A DNA stretch of 64,000 nucleotides, from assembly GCF_907163125.1 (NCBI RefSeq), contig NZ_OU015319.1, forward strand, positions 1 to 64,000, given 5' to 3'. How positions within the stretch are numbered: the stretch's first letter is position 1; the number at the start of each line of letters is the position of its first letter. Source of the DNA: Cloacibacterium caeni. Its GTDB lineage: Bacteria > Bacteroidota > Bacteroidia > Flavobacteriales > Weeksellaceae. The translations under genes and the position numbers were made by a program. The notes below the pieces were generated by a model. That model worked only from the letters and a program-made list of their open reading frames with translations, searched no databases and was not told the DNA's origin. Of the stretch, positions 15,735 to 24,987 are shown one piece after another.

Positions 15735-17201
15735 ATGCTCAAACAAAACCTACAAATAAAATTAGGACAAAAATTAGCTCCTCAGCAAATTCAGTTGATG
15801 AAGTTGATACAGCTTCACACGCTAGAATTTCAGGAAGAGTTAGAGCGTGAGTTAGAAGAAAATCCTGCCTTGGAAGTCGTTAAAGAAGACAGTGGTGATG
15901 AGGACGATTTTAGCAGTTTAGACTCGGATTACGAAAGTGAAGGAAGCGAAAGCATAGATACTGATTTTGATGTAGATGAATATTTGTATGATGATGAGCC
16001 TTCTTATAAAACCGCTTCTAGCAATTTTTCTGCAGATGACGAAGATTTTGATAACGAAAGTTTATTAACAGAAGGACAATCTTTGTATGATTATTTGATG
16101 GAGCAAATCCACTTATCAAGTATAGATGATGATGATTTGAAAATTGCTGAATACATCATCGGAAATCTAGATAATGATGGCTATTTAAGAAGAGAAATAA
16201 AAGCTATAGTAGATGATTTGGCTTTTTCGCAAGGGATTTATACCACTCAAGAAAAAGTAAAGGAAATACTAGAAAATTATGTGCAAAAACTTGATCCAGC
16301 TGGAGTAGGAGCGAGAAATTTACAAGAATGCTTGTTGCTACAGATAGAGAAAAAAGTGAGTCGTGATAAAGCGGTAATTCTTGCAGGAAATATTTTAAGA
16401 CATCAGTTTGATGCTTTAATCAATAAGCATTACGGCAAAATCATTAACAAATATGATATAGAAGAAGAAGATTTAAAAGAAGCACTGGAAGTGATTTCTA
16501 AATTGTCTCCAAAAGTTGGCGGTAATTTTGATACGCAAACCATCACCATCAATCAAGAGATTATTCCAGATTTTGTGATTCAGATAAAAGATGGAAATGT
16601 AATCCCATTGTTGAATAGTAGAAATGCACCTACACTTAGAGTTTCTGAGGAATACAAAGAAATTTTAAGCACTTATTCTCACGATAAAAACTCTGCGGAA
16701 CATAAACAAGCCGCACTTTTCATCAAACAAAAGTTAGATGCTGCAAAATGGTACATAGATGCCATTAACCAGAGACAGAATACGCTGATGCAAACCATTT
16801 CAGCAATTGTAAAATTACAGAAAGAATATTTCTTAACGGGAGATGAAAAAAACATCAAACCGATGATTCTGAAAGATGTAGCAGATATCACAGGATTTGA
16901 TATTTCTACCATTTCTAGAGTGGTGAAAAGCAAGTATGCAGACACACCAAGTGGAATTATTTTGCTTAAAAATTTATTCTCAGATTCATTGACGAATGAT
17001 GATGGCGAAGAAGTTTCGACCAAGGAAATTAAAAATCACTTACAAGAAGTCATCAGTCATGAAGACAAGAGAAAACCTCTTACAGACGACGCTTTGGTAG
17101 ATGTTTTGAAGGAAAAAGGATACAATATTGCCAGAAGAACCATCGCAAAATACAGAGAACAACTCAATATTCCAGTCGCAAGATTGAGAAAAGAATTATA
17201 A
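15735..17201 (+). CDS. rpoN: RNA polymerase sigma-54 factor
   Basis: 488 residues. Region I (1-50) is rich in Gln and Leu (QNLQIKLGQKLAPQQIQLMKLIQL); region II (about 52-115) is strongly acidic; the core-binding and DNA-binding regions follow. The RpoN box ARRTIAKYRE, which reads the -24 element, is at 466-475. It needs an AAA+ activator to open promoters; none is encoded in the window. The gene ends in a terminator shared with the convergent membrane-protein gene. Confidence 0.95.
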   Translation: MLKQNLQIKLGQKLAPQQIQLMKLIQLHTLEFQEELERELEENPALEVVKEDSGDEDDFSSLDSDYESEGSESIDTDFDVDEYLYDDEPSYKTASSNFSADDEDFDNESLLTEGQSLYDYLMEQIHLSSIDDDDLKIAEYIIGNLDNDGYLRREIKAIVDDLAFSQGIYTTQEKVKEILENYVQKLDPAGVGARNLQECLLLQIEKKVSRDKAVILAGNILRHQFDALINKHYGKIINKYDIEEEDLKEALEVISKLSPKVGGNFDTQTITINQEIIPDFVIQIKDGNVIPLLNSRNAPTLRVSEEYKEILSTYSHDKNSAEHKQAALFIKQKLDAAKWYIDAINQRQNTLMQTISAIVKLQKEYFLTGDEKNIKPMILKDVADITGFDISTISRVVKSKYADTPSGIILLKNLFSDSLTNDDGEEVSTKEIKNHLQEVISHEDKRKPLTDDALVDVLKEKGYNIARRTIAKYREQLNIPVARLRKEL

Positions 17202-17204
17202 TAT

Positions 17205-17235
17205 AAAAAACCTTCAGAATTCTGAAGGTTTTTTT
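17205..17235. terminator. Bidirectional terminator between rpoN and the membrane-protein gene
   Basis: Perfect palindrome CCTTCAGAATTCTGAAGG flanked by A6 and T7. Confidence 0.85.
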
Positions 17236-17240
17236 GTTGT

Positions 17241-17918
17241 TTATTGTTCCTGTTCTATTTTTTGCAATTGCTCTAGATTTCTGCTCAGTCTGCTCATAAT
17301 AATTCCGTAAACTATTCTGTAATATAGCCAAATCAAGAGAACGCCTAAACCAATACTAATCACAATTCCAGTGATAAATCCTATCAAAGTGGCTTGGTTT
17401 AAATGAATGTTTTGAGCTTGCAACACATTCATAATGAAATAAGTAATAATCCCCGAAAAAACAATCAATAAACCAATATTAGTGAAGATAAATAAGTTGA
17501 CCGTTCTTTTGAACTTAATAATCTGAAGAATAAAATTTTTCAAATTGCATTCTACCTTAATTTTTAGGTAATTTCTGTAAAAAAGAAAAACAAAAATCGC
17601 TGTAATCAGTAAACTGAAAACTTTTAGGGCAAAATAAAGATGCTCAAAATTCATTTCTACATCATCATTCATTTGTACGCCTAGTTTTTCTAAAATATTA
17701 GTAAAACTATTGCTTCTTTGAGTAGAAAAAATCGTACAAATCCCAACGATGGCGAAAAATAAAAATTCTGCCAAACTTATCCAGAAAATATATTTCACAT
17801 AGTTGGTAGATTTTTTGTTGAGCATTCCTTCTATTTCAGACGTGTTATACACATCAGAAACGGGTTGTTCCTGCCAAGATTTTTTAAATTGGTCTATATT
17901 GAAATCTTCATTAAGCAT
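17241..17918 (-). CDS. Membrane protein co-encoded with an ECF sigma factor
   Basis: 225 residues, not recognised as a named family. About 45 soluble N-terminal residues (D-F-N-I-D-Q-F-K-K-S-W-Q-E-Q) precede four hydrophobic helices (about 42-62, 92-112, 140-163, 172-198) and a short charged C-terminus. It overlaps the 3' end of the sigma-factor gene by 8 bases, so translation is probably coupled. By position and topology it could be the anti-sigma factor or a sensor holding the sigma at the membrane; that is inference. Confidence 0.6.
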   Translation of the reverse strand: MLNEDFNIDQFKKSWQEQPVSDVYNTSEIEGMLNKKSTNYVKYIFWISLAEFLFFAIVGICTIFSTQRSNSFTNILEKLGVQMNDDVEMNFEHLYFALKVFSLLITAIFVFLFYRNYLKIKVECNLKNFILQIIKFKRTVNLFIFTNIGLLIVFSGIITYFIMNVLQAQNIHLNQATLIGFITGIVISIGLGVLLIWLYYRIVYGIIMSRLSRNLEQLQKIEQEQ

Positions 17919-18465
17919 GTTGAGTCATCAATTCTTTAAGTGTTTTTTTGAGTCTGTTCATTTTTACACGGGCATTTACTTCCGTAATCCCTAGGTTTTC
18001 TGCAATATCACGGTAAGGCAAATCGTCTAAATACATCATCACAATCGCACGTTCTACTTTTGGGAGCATTTTTATCACCTTATAAAGCAGGGTAATTTGT
18101 TGTTGCTTTTCGTCATCATCTTCTACATAATCTCTGTGGTGAAAATCCATCAATTCATCAGTTTGAGGAGATTTCGTTTTCTTTCGGAAAAGCGTAATGG
18201 CCGTATTGAGCGCTACTCTGTACATCCAAGTAGAAATTTTGGACTGTCCTTTGAATGAGTCGTAACTGCGCCAAAGTTGTAACACAATTTCTTGAAAAAG
18301 ATCCTGTTCATCTTCCAGAGAATTGGTATATAATCTGGAGACTTTTATAATAAGCCCCTGATTTTCCTTTACCAACTTAGAAAATTCTTTTTGTTTAGAA
18401 TCCAATTTTTTAGAAATTAAAGAGCGAAGATAAGAAAATGCGCTCATTAATGAATGCCAAAACAT
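17911..18465 (-). CDS. ECF-type RNA polymerase sigma factor
   Basis: 184 residues from ATG 18465 (MFWHSLMSAF); 18447 is also possible. Region 2 includes D-L-F-Q-E-I-V-L-Q-L-W-R-S-Y-D-S-F and STWMYRVALNTAI; region 4 includes LPKVERAIVMMYLDDLPYRDIAENLGITEVNARVKMNRLKK, a clear HTH. The open frame extends 30 codons further up to 18555, but those codons (V-I-L-S-E-V-E-E-S) come from the dispersed CTTCG..CTCAG.ATGACA repeat, not from the sigma. The target promoters are unknown. Confidence 0.85.
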   Translation of the reverse strand: MFWHSLMSAFSYLRSLISKKLDSKQKEFSKLVKENQGLIIKVSRLYTNSLEDEQDLFQEIVLQLWRSYDSFKGQSKISTWMYRVALNTAITLFRKKTKSPQTDELMDFHHRDYVEDDDEKQQQITLLYKVIKMLPKVERAIVMMYLDDLPYRDIAENLGITEVNARVKMNRLKKTLKELMTQHA

Positions 18466-18779
18466 ATTTTTTTTCTTGGGCGCCAAATTCCTCGTTCCGC
18501 TCCCGCTTTTTTGTTTTTTAGATTCTTCCACTTCGCTCAGAATGACAAAAAACAAAAAGAGCTCCGCTTAACTCGGGGCGCAAGTTTAGGGATTTTTAGA
18601 AACCAATTTTTTTTAAAATAACTTTCAGTGAAAAATACAACCAACCCTTTCTGCGTTTTTTGAGGAATCTGTAAAACGCAGAAAGGGTTCAGAAAAATAA
18701 AAATACATTCCACAACATCCAACCTCTAACCTCTAACATCTGACATCTGACATCTGATGTCTAACATTCAAAATTTCCG
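18466..18779. repeat. Gap with SEVE-type repeat fragment and 7-8 bp tandem units
   Basis: The gap between the sigma gene and rnpB holds a CTTCGCTCAGAATGACAAA fragment (about 18530-18550) related to the module at 53-55 kb. It also holds a tandem run of CTAACAT / CTGACAT heptamers and CCTCTAA units at 18721-18766. A pair AACCCTTTCTGCGTTTT / AAAACGCAGAAAGGGTT (about 18633-18690) can form a long stem. Confidence 0.55.
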
Positions 18780-18787
18780 TATCTTTG
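18780..18787 (+). promoter_or_regulatory. -7 box of rnpB
   Basis: TATCTTTG, perfectly matching TAnnTTTG, 4 bases before the first paired base of RNase P RNA. No clear TTTG lies upstream. Confidence 0.65.
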
Positions 18788-18791
18788 CACT

Positions 18792-19123
18792 CCACGAGAA
18801 AAACAGCTTGTTGATTCCAAGAAATTGGGGTAGGAAAGTCCGGACATCACAGAGCAGCATAAAGGTTAACAACCTTCCGTCGTGAGACGAGGACAAGTGC
18901 AACAGAAAGCAAGTACAGTTCGGCTGTAGTGAAACCAGGTAAACTCTATGCGATGCAATGGTAAGTATATCGATGCTTTTTAGAGCAATCTAAAAATAGG
19001 AGTAGCTCGCTCCGAAAATCGAGGGGTAACCAGCTCAAGGTTTGCAGTAATGTAAACCGTAGATAAATAACAAGCGTCCCGTTTCATCGGGAAACAGAAT
19101 CCGGCTTATCGTTTTTCTCGTGG
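18792..19123 (+). ncRNA. rnpB: RNase P RNA (type A)
   Basis: The catalytic RNA of tRNA 5' processing, about 332 bases. The ends pair as helix P1: CCACGAGAAAAAC at the start and GTTTTTCTCGTGG at the end. The conserved core blocks are present: GGAAAGTCCGGAC near 18832 (CR-I), and ACAGAATCCGGCTTAT near 19094 (CR-V, which closes the P4 pseudoknot). In between are AGAGCAGCATAAAGG, GTGCAACAGAAAG and AGGGGTAACC-like blocks in normal order. The boundaries are set by P1. Confidence 0.95.
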
Positions 19124-19137
19124 TTTCTTTTTTAGTT

Positions 19138-19932
19138 TCAAGCCCTTAATTCCGAATTTTTATGTTTTGAGTTTATAGTGTATAAACCTGTTATTAGTAA
19201 AATAACCCCAAAAAAAATAAACATCCAATAATATATATTTAAATTTAATTTGTCAATATTATCCAAAAGAGTTTTTCCATAGAGCTTTAATAACCCAACA
19301 ATTAAATTACACAAAAAATGAAAAATCATTGGAATTATTATTTTTTTTGATTTTATATATAAGTATCCTGCTACTAAACCTAAAAGAAAAGTTGGTATTA
19401 AATTAGAGAAATTTGGAAGATGATATAATGAAAAACAAATTGATGAAAAAATAATAGCATTTTTCACTGAATATAATTTTGAGAGATTATCAATAAAAAT
19501 TTTTCTAAAAATTAATTCTTCAAAAAATGGTGCAATAATTAATGCAGGAACTGCTCTAATTAAGAATTCAAAATTTAATTCTGAATTCATATTTACAATG
19601 TTTAGAGGGAAATCATTTGGAGTTGTAACTCTTTTATATATTTCGAAGAATGGTTCTTGCAAAATTTTCAAACCAATAGCTGATAAAATTATTGGTAAAA
19701 TTAAGCTCTCACTAAATGGAATAAAAACATTTTTAAATCTAATAATGGTTTTGTTCTTCAAAAATTTTGTTAAGAAAAAATAATAACAAAAAACAGTTAG
19801 TATGCTTTGTGTTATAAATGAAATAATATAAGGAATTTTTAGAAAATAACTAATGCTACTTATCATAAAACCTATAAGATTCATTAAAATTATTAGAATG
19901 AAAGTGTAAAGTAATGCCTTCCAAAAATTCAT
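19138..19932 (-). CDS. CPBP-family intramembrane glutamic protease
   Basis: 264 residues, about seven or eight membrane helices. The three CPBP/Abi motifs are present: E138-E139-x3-R143 (EELIFRK), H171 in SLYHLPNF, and H205 in MIFHFLCN. Homologues include the Rce1-type protease; bacterial members are linked to peptide processing or immunity, but no substrate gene is adjacent. The gene is very AT-rich, with many AAA/ATT codons compared with its neighbours, which may mean more recent acquisition. Confidence 0.88.
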   Translation of the reverse strand: MNFWKALLYTFILIILMNLIGFMISSISYFLKIPYIISFITQSILTVFCYYFFLTKFLKNKTIIRFKNVFIPFSESLILPIILSAIGLKILQEPFFEIYKRVTTPNDFPLNIVNMNSELNFEFLIRAVPALIIAPFFEELIFRKIFIDNLSKLYSVKNAIIFSSICFSLYHLPNFSNLIPTFLLGLVAGYLYIKSKKIIIPMIFHFLCNLIVGLLKLYGKTLLDNIDKLNLNIYYWMFIFFGVILLITGLYTINSKHKNSELRA

Positions 19933-19972
19933 AAAAATCTACTTTCTTAACCTTTTCCTTAACCTCTACCTA

Positions 19973-20848
19973 TTATTCACTTTCCAATTGTCTTTTTGCT
20001 TCTGCAAGTCCAGCTTTATCTTCGGCAGAAAGTTCAGGAAATTTCAAATCCATTTCTTCCAAAGCATTGATAATAATTTGTATAGCTGCAACTCTCGCAA
20101 ACCATTTTTTATCCGCAGGAATTACAAACCAAGGAGCGTGGTTTTTACTTGTTTCAGAGATTGCTTCTTCATAAGCATCCATATATTTATCAAAAAGTGC
20201 GCGTTCTTTTAAATCACCAAGAGCAAACTTCCAGTTTTTTTCTTCTTCTGCAATTCTGTCTAGGAAACGTTTTTTCTGTTCATCTTTAGAAACATGCAAG
20301 AAAATTTTCACAATTTTAGTTCCATTTCTGGCAACATGTTTTTCAAAATCTTTGATGCTTTCGTATCTATTTTTCCAGAATTTTTCATCGATTTCGTCAG
20401 TAGATTTCCAAACTTTTTCGCTTAGATTATATTCAGGATGCACTTTACATACCAAAACACTTTCGTAATGACTTCGGTTGAAAATTCCTATTTTCCCTTT
20501 TTCTGGTAAAGCCAAATAATGCCTCCAGATGAAATCATGATTGTATTCTTTAGAAGTTGGCGTTTTAAAACTGGTCACTTCACAACCTTGCGGATTTACT
20601 CCACCAAAAACATGCTCTATCAAACTGTCTTTTCCAGCAGCATCCATCGCTTGTATCACCACCAAAAGAGATTGGCTGCCATCTGCGTAAAGTTTTTCTT
20701 GAAGTTCATAAAGTTTTTTCTTCTCTGCATCGAGCATTTTTTGACCTTCTTCTTTGGAGAGGTCGCCTTTATAATCAGTATTGAAATCTTTGAGATTGAA
20801 TTTTTGAGTTTCTTTAACAAGAAAGTTATCTGTGAAATTGGTGTCCAT
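19973..20848 (-). CDS. Polyphosphate kinase 2 family protein
   Basis: About 291 residues from ATG 20848; the frame continues 7 codons to a TTG that is less likely. PPK2 enzymes phosphorylate nucleotides from polyphosphate. The P-loop reads V-V-I-Q-A-M-D-A-A-G-K-D-S (about 62-74), the lid has the NRSHYESVLV pattern, and W-R-H-Y and F-L-D-R-I motifs follow. It is a single-domain form. Its class (AMP or ADP as acceptor) cannot be settled by eye. A -7-like TATCTTTA lies at 20871-20878. Confidence 0.9.
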   Translation of the reverse strand: MDTNFTDNFLVKETQKFNLKDFNTDYKGDLSKEEGQKMLDAEKKKLYELQEKLYADGSQSLLVVIQAMDAAGKDSLIEHVFGGVNPQGCEVTSFKTPTSKEYNHDFIWRHYLALPEKGKIGIFNRSHYESVLVCKVHPEYNLSEKVWKSTDEIDEKFWKNRYESIKDFEKHVARNGTKIVKIFLHVSKDEQKKRFLDRIAEEEKNWKFALGDLKERALFDKYMDAYEEAISETSKNHAPWFVIPADKKWFARVAAIQIIINALEEMDLKFPELSAEDKAGLAEAKRQLESE

Positions 20849-20884
20849 TTTTTGAAAAATTTTGTTCAACTAAAGATAATAAAA

Positions 20885-20910
20885 AAAACCGACTGGTTAG
20901 AGTCGGTTTT
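20885..20910 (-). terminator. Terminator of the DUF1573 gene
   Basis: AAAACCGACT / AGTCGGTTTT stem with a 6-base loop; on the minus strand a T-run follows. It stands between the DUF1573 gene and the PPK2 gene. Confidence 0.8.
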
Positions 20911-20933
20911 TGTATAATAATTTTTTGTAAGAA

Positions 20934-21350
20934 TTATTTTTTAGGCAATGAAGCGGGTTGATTTTTTGCTCCTTCAGCTTTAGCATTTGCATCTACTGTT
21001 CCTTGGATGTATAGAACGACTCTTCCGTTTACTGGATCGTTAGAAAATACATCGATAGATTTTTTGAAAGGTGCAGCATTTGCAGTGTTATAATGAACTT
21101 TAATCTGTGCAGATTTTCCAGGCATCACTGGCTCTTTTGGCCATTCAGAAGCGGTGCAACCACAACCTGGCTGTACGTTAGAAAGGATTAAAGGCTTGTC
21201 ACCAGTATTTTTAAAAGTAAAAACTCTGTTTCCATCTGCATTCACAGGAACAGTACCGTAATCAATAGTTGTTTTTTCAAAAGAAATAGTTTGTGCAGAA
21301 GAGAAAACAAAACCTCCGATAAGCAACAAACCGCCCATAAATTTTTTCAT
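20934..21350 (-). CDS. DUF1573 secreted protein
   Basis: 138 residues. A signal peptide (MKKFMGGLLLIGGFVFSSAQ) ends at about residue 19. The mature part is a DUF1573 immunoglobulin-like domain: F-T-F-K-N-T-G-D-K-P-L, then VQPGCGCTASEWPKEPVMPG with the conserved C-G-C, then YIQGTVDA. Such domains occur in many exported Bacteroidota proteins; the role is unknown. A -7-like TAATTTTG is at 21390-21383 on this strand. Confidence 0.85.
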   Translation of the reverse strand: MKKFMGGLLLIGGFVFSSAQTISFEKTTIDYGTVPVNADGNRVFTFKNTGDKPLILSNVQPGCGCTASEWPKEPVMPGKSAQIKVHYNTANAAPFKKSIDVFSNDPVNGRVVLYIQGTVDANAKAEGAKNQPASLPKK

Positions 21351-21506
21351 ATTTAGAAAGTTTTTTGTTGTAAATTAAAGTTCAAAATTATAAATAAATT
21401 CTGTATTTAAATCCTTATTCTTCTTTTTTATTTTACTTTGTCTGATTCTTATTCCAAAATTCTCAAAAAGAAGAGTTTTAACCATTTAAAAATTCACATT
21501 TTATCG

Positions 21507-21514
21507 TATTTTTG
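21507..21514 (+). promoter_or_regulatory. -7 box of valS
   Basis: TATTTTTG, 37 bases before the valS start. No TTTG at the expected spacing. Confidence 0.5.
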
Positions 21515-21551
21515 CAAATTACAAGCCAAACTCATTTTTATTTAAAATTTT

Positions 21552-24167
21552 ATGCAAATTTCAGAAAAATATAATCCTCAGGAAACAGAACAGAAATGGT
21601 ACAATTACTGGTTAGAAAACAATTATTTTCATTCTACTCCAGATAACAGACCTCCTTACACGATTGTAATTCCGCCACCAAACGTGACGGGAATTCTTCA
21701 CATGGGACACATGCTGAACAATACCATTCAAGATGTTTTGGTAAGAAGAGCCAGAATGCAAGGGTTTAATGCACTTTGGGTTCCGGGAACAGACCACGCT
21801 TCTATCGCTACTGAAGCTAAAGTGGTAGCAAAACTGAAATCTGAAGGAATTAATAAGTCTGATATTACACGAGATGAATTTTTAGTTCACGCTTGGGATT
21901 GGACGCATAAATATGGCGGAACAATACTTGAACAGTTAAAGAAATTAGGTTGTTCTTGTGATTGGGACAGAACCCGTTTCACAATGGAACCGAAACTATC
22001 TGCTCAAGTCATCAAATCTTTCGTTGATTTATACAATAAAGGTTTGATTTACAGAGGTTATAGAATGGTGAACTGGGATCCAGAAGCCAAAACCAATATT
22101 TCTGATGAAGAGGTAATTTATAAAGAACTCAATGGGAAACTTTGGTACCTTAAATATAAAATTGAAGGTTCTGAAGAGTTTATTTCTGTGGCAACGACTC
22201 GTCCAGAAACTATTTTCGGTGACGTTGCTGTTTGTATAAATCCTAACGATGAAAAATATGCTCATCTGAAAGGCAAAAATGTAATCGTTCCGATTGTAAA
22301 TAGAGTCATTCCAATTATTGAAGATGAATATGTAGACATGGAATTCGGAACTGGAGCGTTGAAAATCACTCCTGCGCATGATATTAATGACTACGAAATA
22401 GGGCAAAAGCATAATTTGCCAATGATTGATTCTTTAGATGACGATGGTAAACTGAATGAACACGGATTACATTACAACGGAAAAGACAGATTCGAGGTTA
22501 GGAAACTGATTGCTAAAGAGTTAGAAGAAAATAATCTTTTGGTAAAAGCCGAAGATTATGTAAATAAAGTAGGAACTTCTGAGAGAACTGGAGCTGTGAT
22601 TGAACCAAAAATCTCTCAACAATGGTTCCTGAAAATGTCTGAAATTGCGAAGCCAGCTTTGGATGTAGTAATGAATGATGAGGTGAAATTCCACCCAGAA
22701 AAATTTAAAAATACATACAGACATTGGATGGAAAACATCCGTGATTGGAATATTTCTCGTCAATTGTGGTGGGGCCAACAAATTCCAGCGTATTATTACG
22801 GAGAAGGAAGTGAGGATTATGTAGTTGCCGAAAATATAGAAGAAGCTTTGGTTTTAGCCAAAGAAAAAACCAACAACCAACAACTAACAACTGACAACTT
22901 AAAACAAGACGAAGACGCTCTAGATACATGGTTCTCTTCTTGGTTGTGGCCAATGTCCGTTTTTGATGGAATGTTAGACGAAAACAATGAAGACATCAAG
23001 TATTATTATCCGACTTCTGACTTGGTAACTGGTCCAGATATTATTTTCTTCTGGGTTGCCAGAATGATTATGGCAGGATTAGAATTTAAAGGCGAAGTTC
23101 CTTTTAAAAATGTATATTTTACAGGAATTGTAAGGGATAAGCAACGCCGAAAAATGTCTAAATCGCTTGGAAATTCTCCTGATCCAATAGAATTGATTGA
23201 AAAATATGGTGCAGATGGTGTAAGAGTAGGAATTTTATTGAGTTCTGCAGCTGGAAATGACTTGCTTTTTGATGAAGATTTAATGTTGCAAGGAAGAAAC
23301 TTCGCGACTAAAATCTGGAACGCTTTCAGACTCATTCAAGGTTGGAAAAAAGAGGACAAACCAGCGAATGAAGCAGATTTGCAAACCATAGAATGGTTCG
23401 GAAATCAAATGAATAAAACCATTGCTGATATCAATGACCAGTTCTCAAAATTCAGAATTTCTGATGCTTTGCATCTAATTTATAAACTGATTTGGGACGA
23501 TTTCTGTGCGTGGTATTTAGAAGCCATCAAACCAAATTATGGAGAAGGAATTTCTCAAGAAGTATATGATAAAACCATCGTTTACTTCGAAGAATTAATG
23601 AGATTATTGCATCCTTTCATGCCATTTTTAACGGAAGAATTGTATCAGGCAATTGCAGAAAGAAGCACAGAAGAAGCTTTGGTGATTGCTCAACAGAAAA
23701 AAGCAGAACCTTTCTGCGAAGAAAATATAAAAGCCTTCGAAACGGCTAAAGAATTGATTTCTGGCGTTAGAAATTACCGTCAAAGCAAAGGGATTTCGCC
23801 TAGAGAAGCCGTAGAATTATTTACCAATGCTGTTGCTTTCGAAAATGAAGCGGTGGTGAAAAAATTAGCCAACATCTCTGAAATTAATTTCGGAAATAAA
23901 ACGGACAAACCAAGTTTCACTTTCTTAGTGGGAGCTACAGAAGTTTCTATTCCATTGAGTGAAAACCTTGATTTAGAAGAAGAAAAAGCAAAAACAGAAG
24001 AAGAACTAAAATACTTAAAAGGCTTTTTAATTTCGGTAGAAAAGAAATTATCTAACGAAAAATTTGTTGCTGGTGCTCCTGCTCAAGTAGTAGAAAACGA
24101 GCGCAAAAAACAAAAAGATGCGCAAGATAAAATTGCAATTTTAGAAGAAAAATTAAAAACATTGTAG
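21552..24167 (+). CDS. valS: Valyl-tRNA synthetase
   Basis: Class I synthetase of 871 residues. The HIGH motif is HMGH at 50-53 ([14 protein letters not shown]), and KMSKS is at 534-538. The CP1 editing domain sits between them, with the [11 protein letters not shown] strand near 216-226. Anticodon-binding helices follow, then a C-terminal coiled coil (about 800-871) that ValRS uses on tRNA. Unusual: residues about 440-450 ([10 protein letters not shown]) just before [12 protein letters not shown] are coded by CAACTAA / CAACTGA heptamers that look like an expanded repeat. Confidence 0.96.
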   Translation: MQISEKYNPQETEQKWYNYWLENNYFHSTPDNRPPYTIVIPPPNVTGILHMGHMLNNTIQDVLVRRARMQGFNALWVPGTDHASIATEAKVVAKLKSEGINKSDITRDEFLVHAWDWTHKYGGTILEQLKKLGCSCDWDRTRFTMEPKLSAQVIKSFVDLYNKGLIYRGYRMVNWDPEAKTNISDEEVIYKELNGKLWYLKYKIEGSEEFISVATTRPETIFGDVAVCINPNDEKYAHLKGKNVIVPIVNRVIPIIEDEYVDMEFGTGALKITPAHDINDYEIGQKHNLPMIDSLDDDGKLNEHGLHYNGKDRFEVRKLIAKELEENNLLVKAEDYVNKVGTSERTGAVIEPKISQQWFLKMSEIAKPALDVVMNDEVKFHPEKFKNTYRHWMENIRDWNISRQLWWGQQIPAYYYGEGSEDYVVAENIEEALVLAKEKTNNQQLTTDNLKQDEDALDTWFSSWLWPMSVFDGMLDENNEDIKYYYPTSDLVTGPDIIFFWVARMIMAGLEFKGEVPFKNVYFTGIVRDKQRRKMSKSLGNSPDPIELIEKYGADGVRVGILLSSAAGNDLLFDEDLMLQGRNFATKIWNAFRLIQGWKKEDKPANEADLQTIEWFGNQMNKTIADINDQFSKFRISDALHLIYKLIWDDFCAWYLEAIKPNYGEGISQEVYDKTIVYFEELMRLLHPFMPFLTEELYQAIAERSTEEALVIAQQKKAEPFCEENIKAFETAKELISGVRNYRQSKGISPREAVELFTNAVAFENEAVVKKLANISEINFGNKTDKPSFTFLVGATEVSIPLSENLDLEEEKAKTEEELKYLKGFLISVEKKLSNEKFVAGAPAQVVENERKKQKDAQDKIAILEEKLKTL
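22868..22902. repeat. In-frame heptamer repeat inside valS
   Basis: ACCAACA, ACCAACA, ACTAACA, ACTGACA, ACTTA: successive 7-base units coding about 11 residues, similar to intergenic runs in this window. Confidence 0.7.
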
Positions 24168-24252
24168 GGATTGGAAGTCTGATGTGAGGTGCTCTTTTGC
24201 ATTTTGCATGAGACCACACCCAACTTCCTTTCATCAAACATCCATCAGAATC

Positions 24253-24894
24253 ATGTCACACCTAGAAAACATATCAAAACTTTTTTCTAAAAATTTTGTA
24301 GAAAATCCCATGCTAGAAACTTTCGAGGCAGGAAAAATTCATCTTCCTAGCGGAAAGTTAGTCGCTTGTGACCCATTGATTACCCATGACATGAAGGAAT
24401 TTGTGATTCATTTTCCTGTAGGTGATTTTCCTGTTTTTGTACACAAAGAAAGAGACAGTAATTGTATTGCTTATGTAGAGGTAGTTTTCCAAAATGAGGA
24501 GGCAACAACTTTTAAAATGGCAACCACAGAAGGTCAACATATTGAAGATTTACAAGGAGAAGAAGTTTTCGGGTATCCTGTAGAATCTGGAATGGGTTGT
24601 TTTATGGATGCAGAAACGCAGGATGCTCTTAATCATTTAGAAAATAGATTGTTCCATAGAAAAGGAGCAGATTTTATGGGCATTTACGAAGAGTTTTTCC
24701 ATAGTCATTTCTTTGATGAAAATGGAGCGATTGACCAATTTGCTTTCCTAAAACCAGACGAAGAAAAACCAGGAAATATTTTTGCTTTCGAAACAGGATA
24801 CGGAGAAGGTTTCTATGCAAGCTATATTGGTTTTGGTGCAGAAAATCAACCGGTTAAAATTATAACGGAGTTTATTGAAATAAAATCTGAATAA
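24253..24894 (+). CDS. DUF4241 domain protein
   Basis: 213 residues from ATG 24253 (MSHLENISKLF). The open frame reaches back to 24184 through low-complexity text that is unlikely to be translated. The domain pattern is G-K-I-H-L-P-S-G-K-L-V-A-C-D-P-L, then F-P-V-G-D-F-P-V-F-V, then the central VFGYPVESGMGCFMD and a closing FETGYGEGFYASYIGF. The family has no known function; it occurs singly or beside toxin-like genes, none of which is seen here. Confidence 0.75.
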   Translation: MSHLENISKLFSKNFVENPMLETFEAGKIHLPSGKLVACDPLITHDMKEFVIHFPVGDFPVFVHKERDSNCIAYVEVVFQNEEATTFKMATTEGQHIEDLQGEEVFGYPVESGMGCFMDAETQDALNHLENRLFHRKGADFMGIYEEFFHSHFFDENGAIDQFAFLKPDEEKPGNIFAFETGYGEGFYASYIGFGAENQPVKIITEFIEIKSE

Positions 24895-24987
24895 TTATTC
24901 TTATCGAAACAAAAAAAGACTAATTTTGTTGTAGACCAAACGCTGAAATTTTAAACCTATTTCAAAATTTCTAAAAATTAAACTTCA

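Noticed and set aside
18466-18555. N-terminal extension of the ECF sigma factor
   Set aside because: Encoded by the dispersed SEVE-type repeat, with no sigma-like sequence; the ATG at 18465 is preferred.
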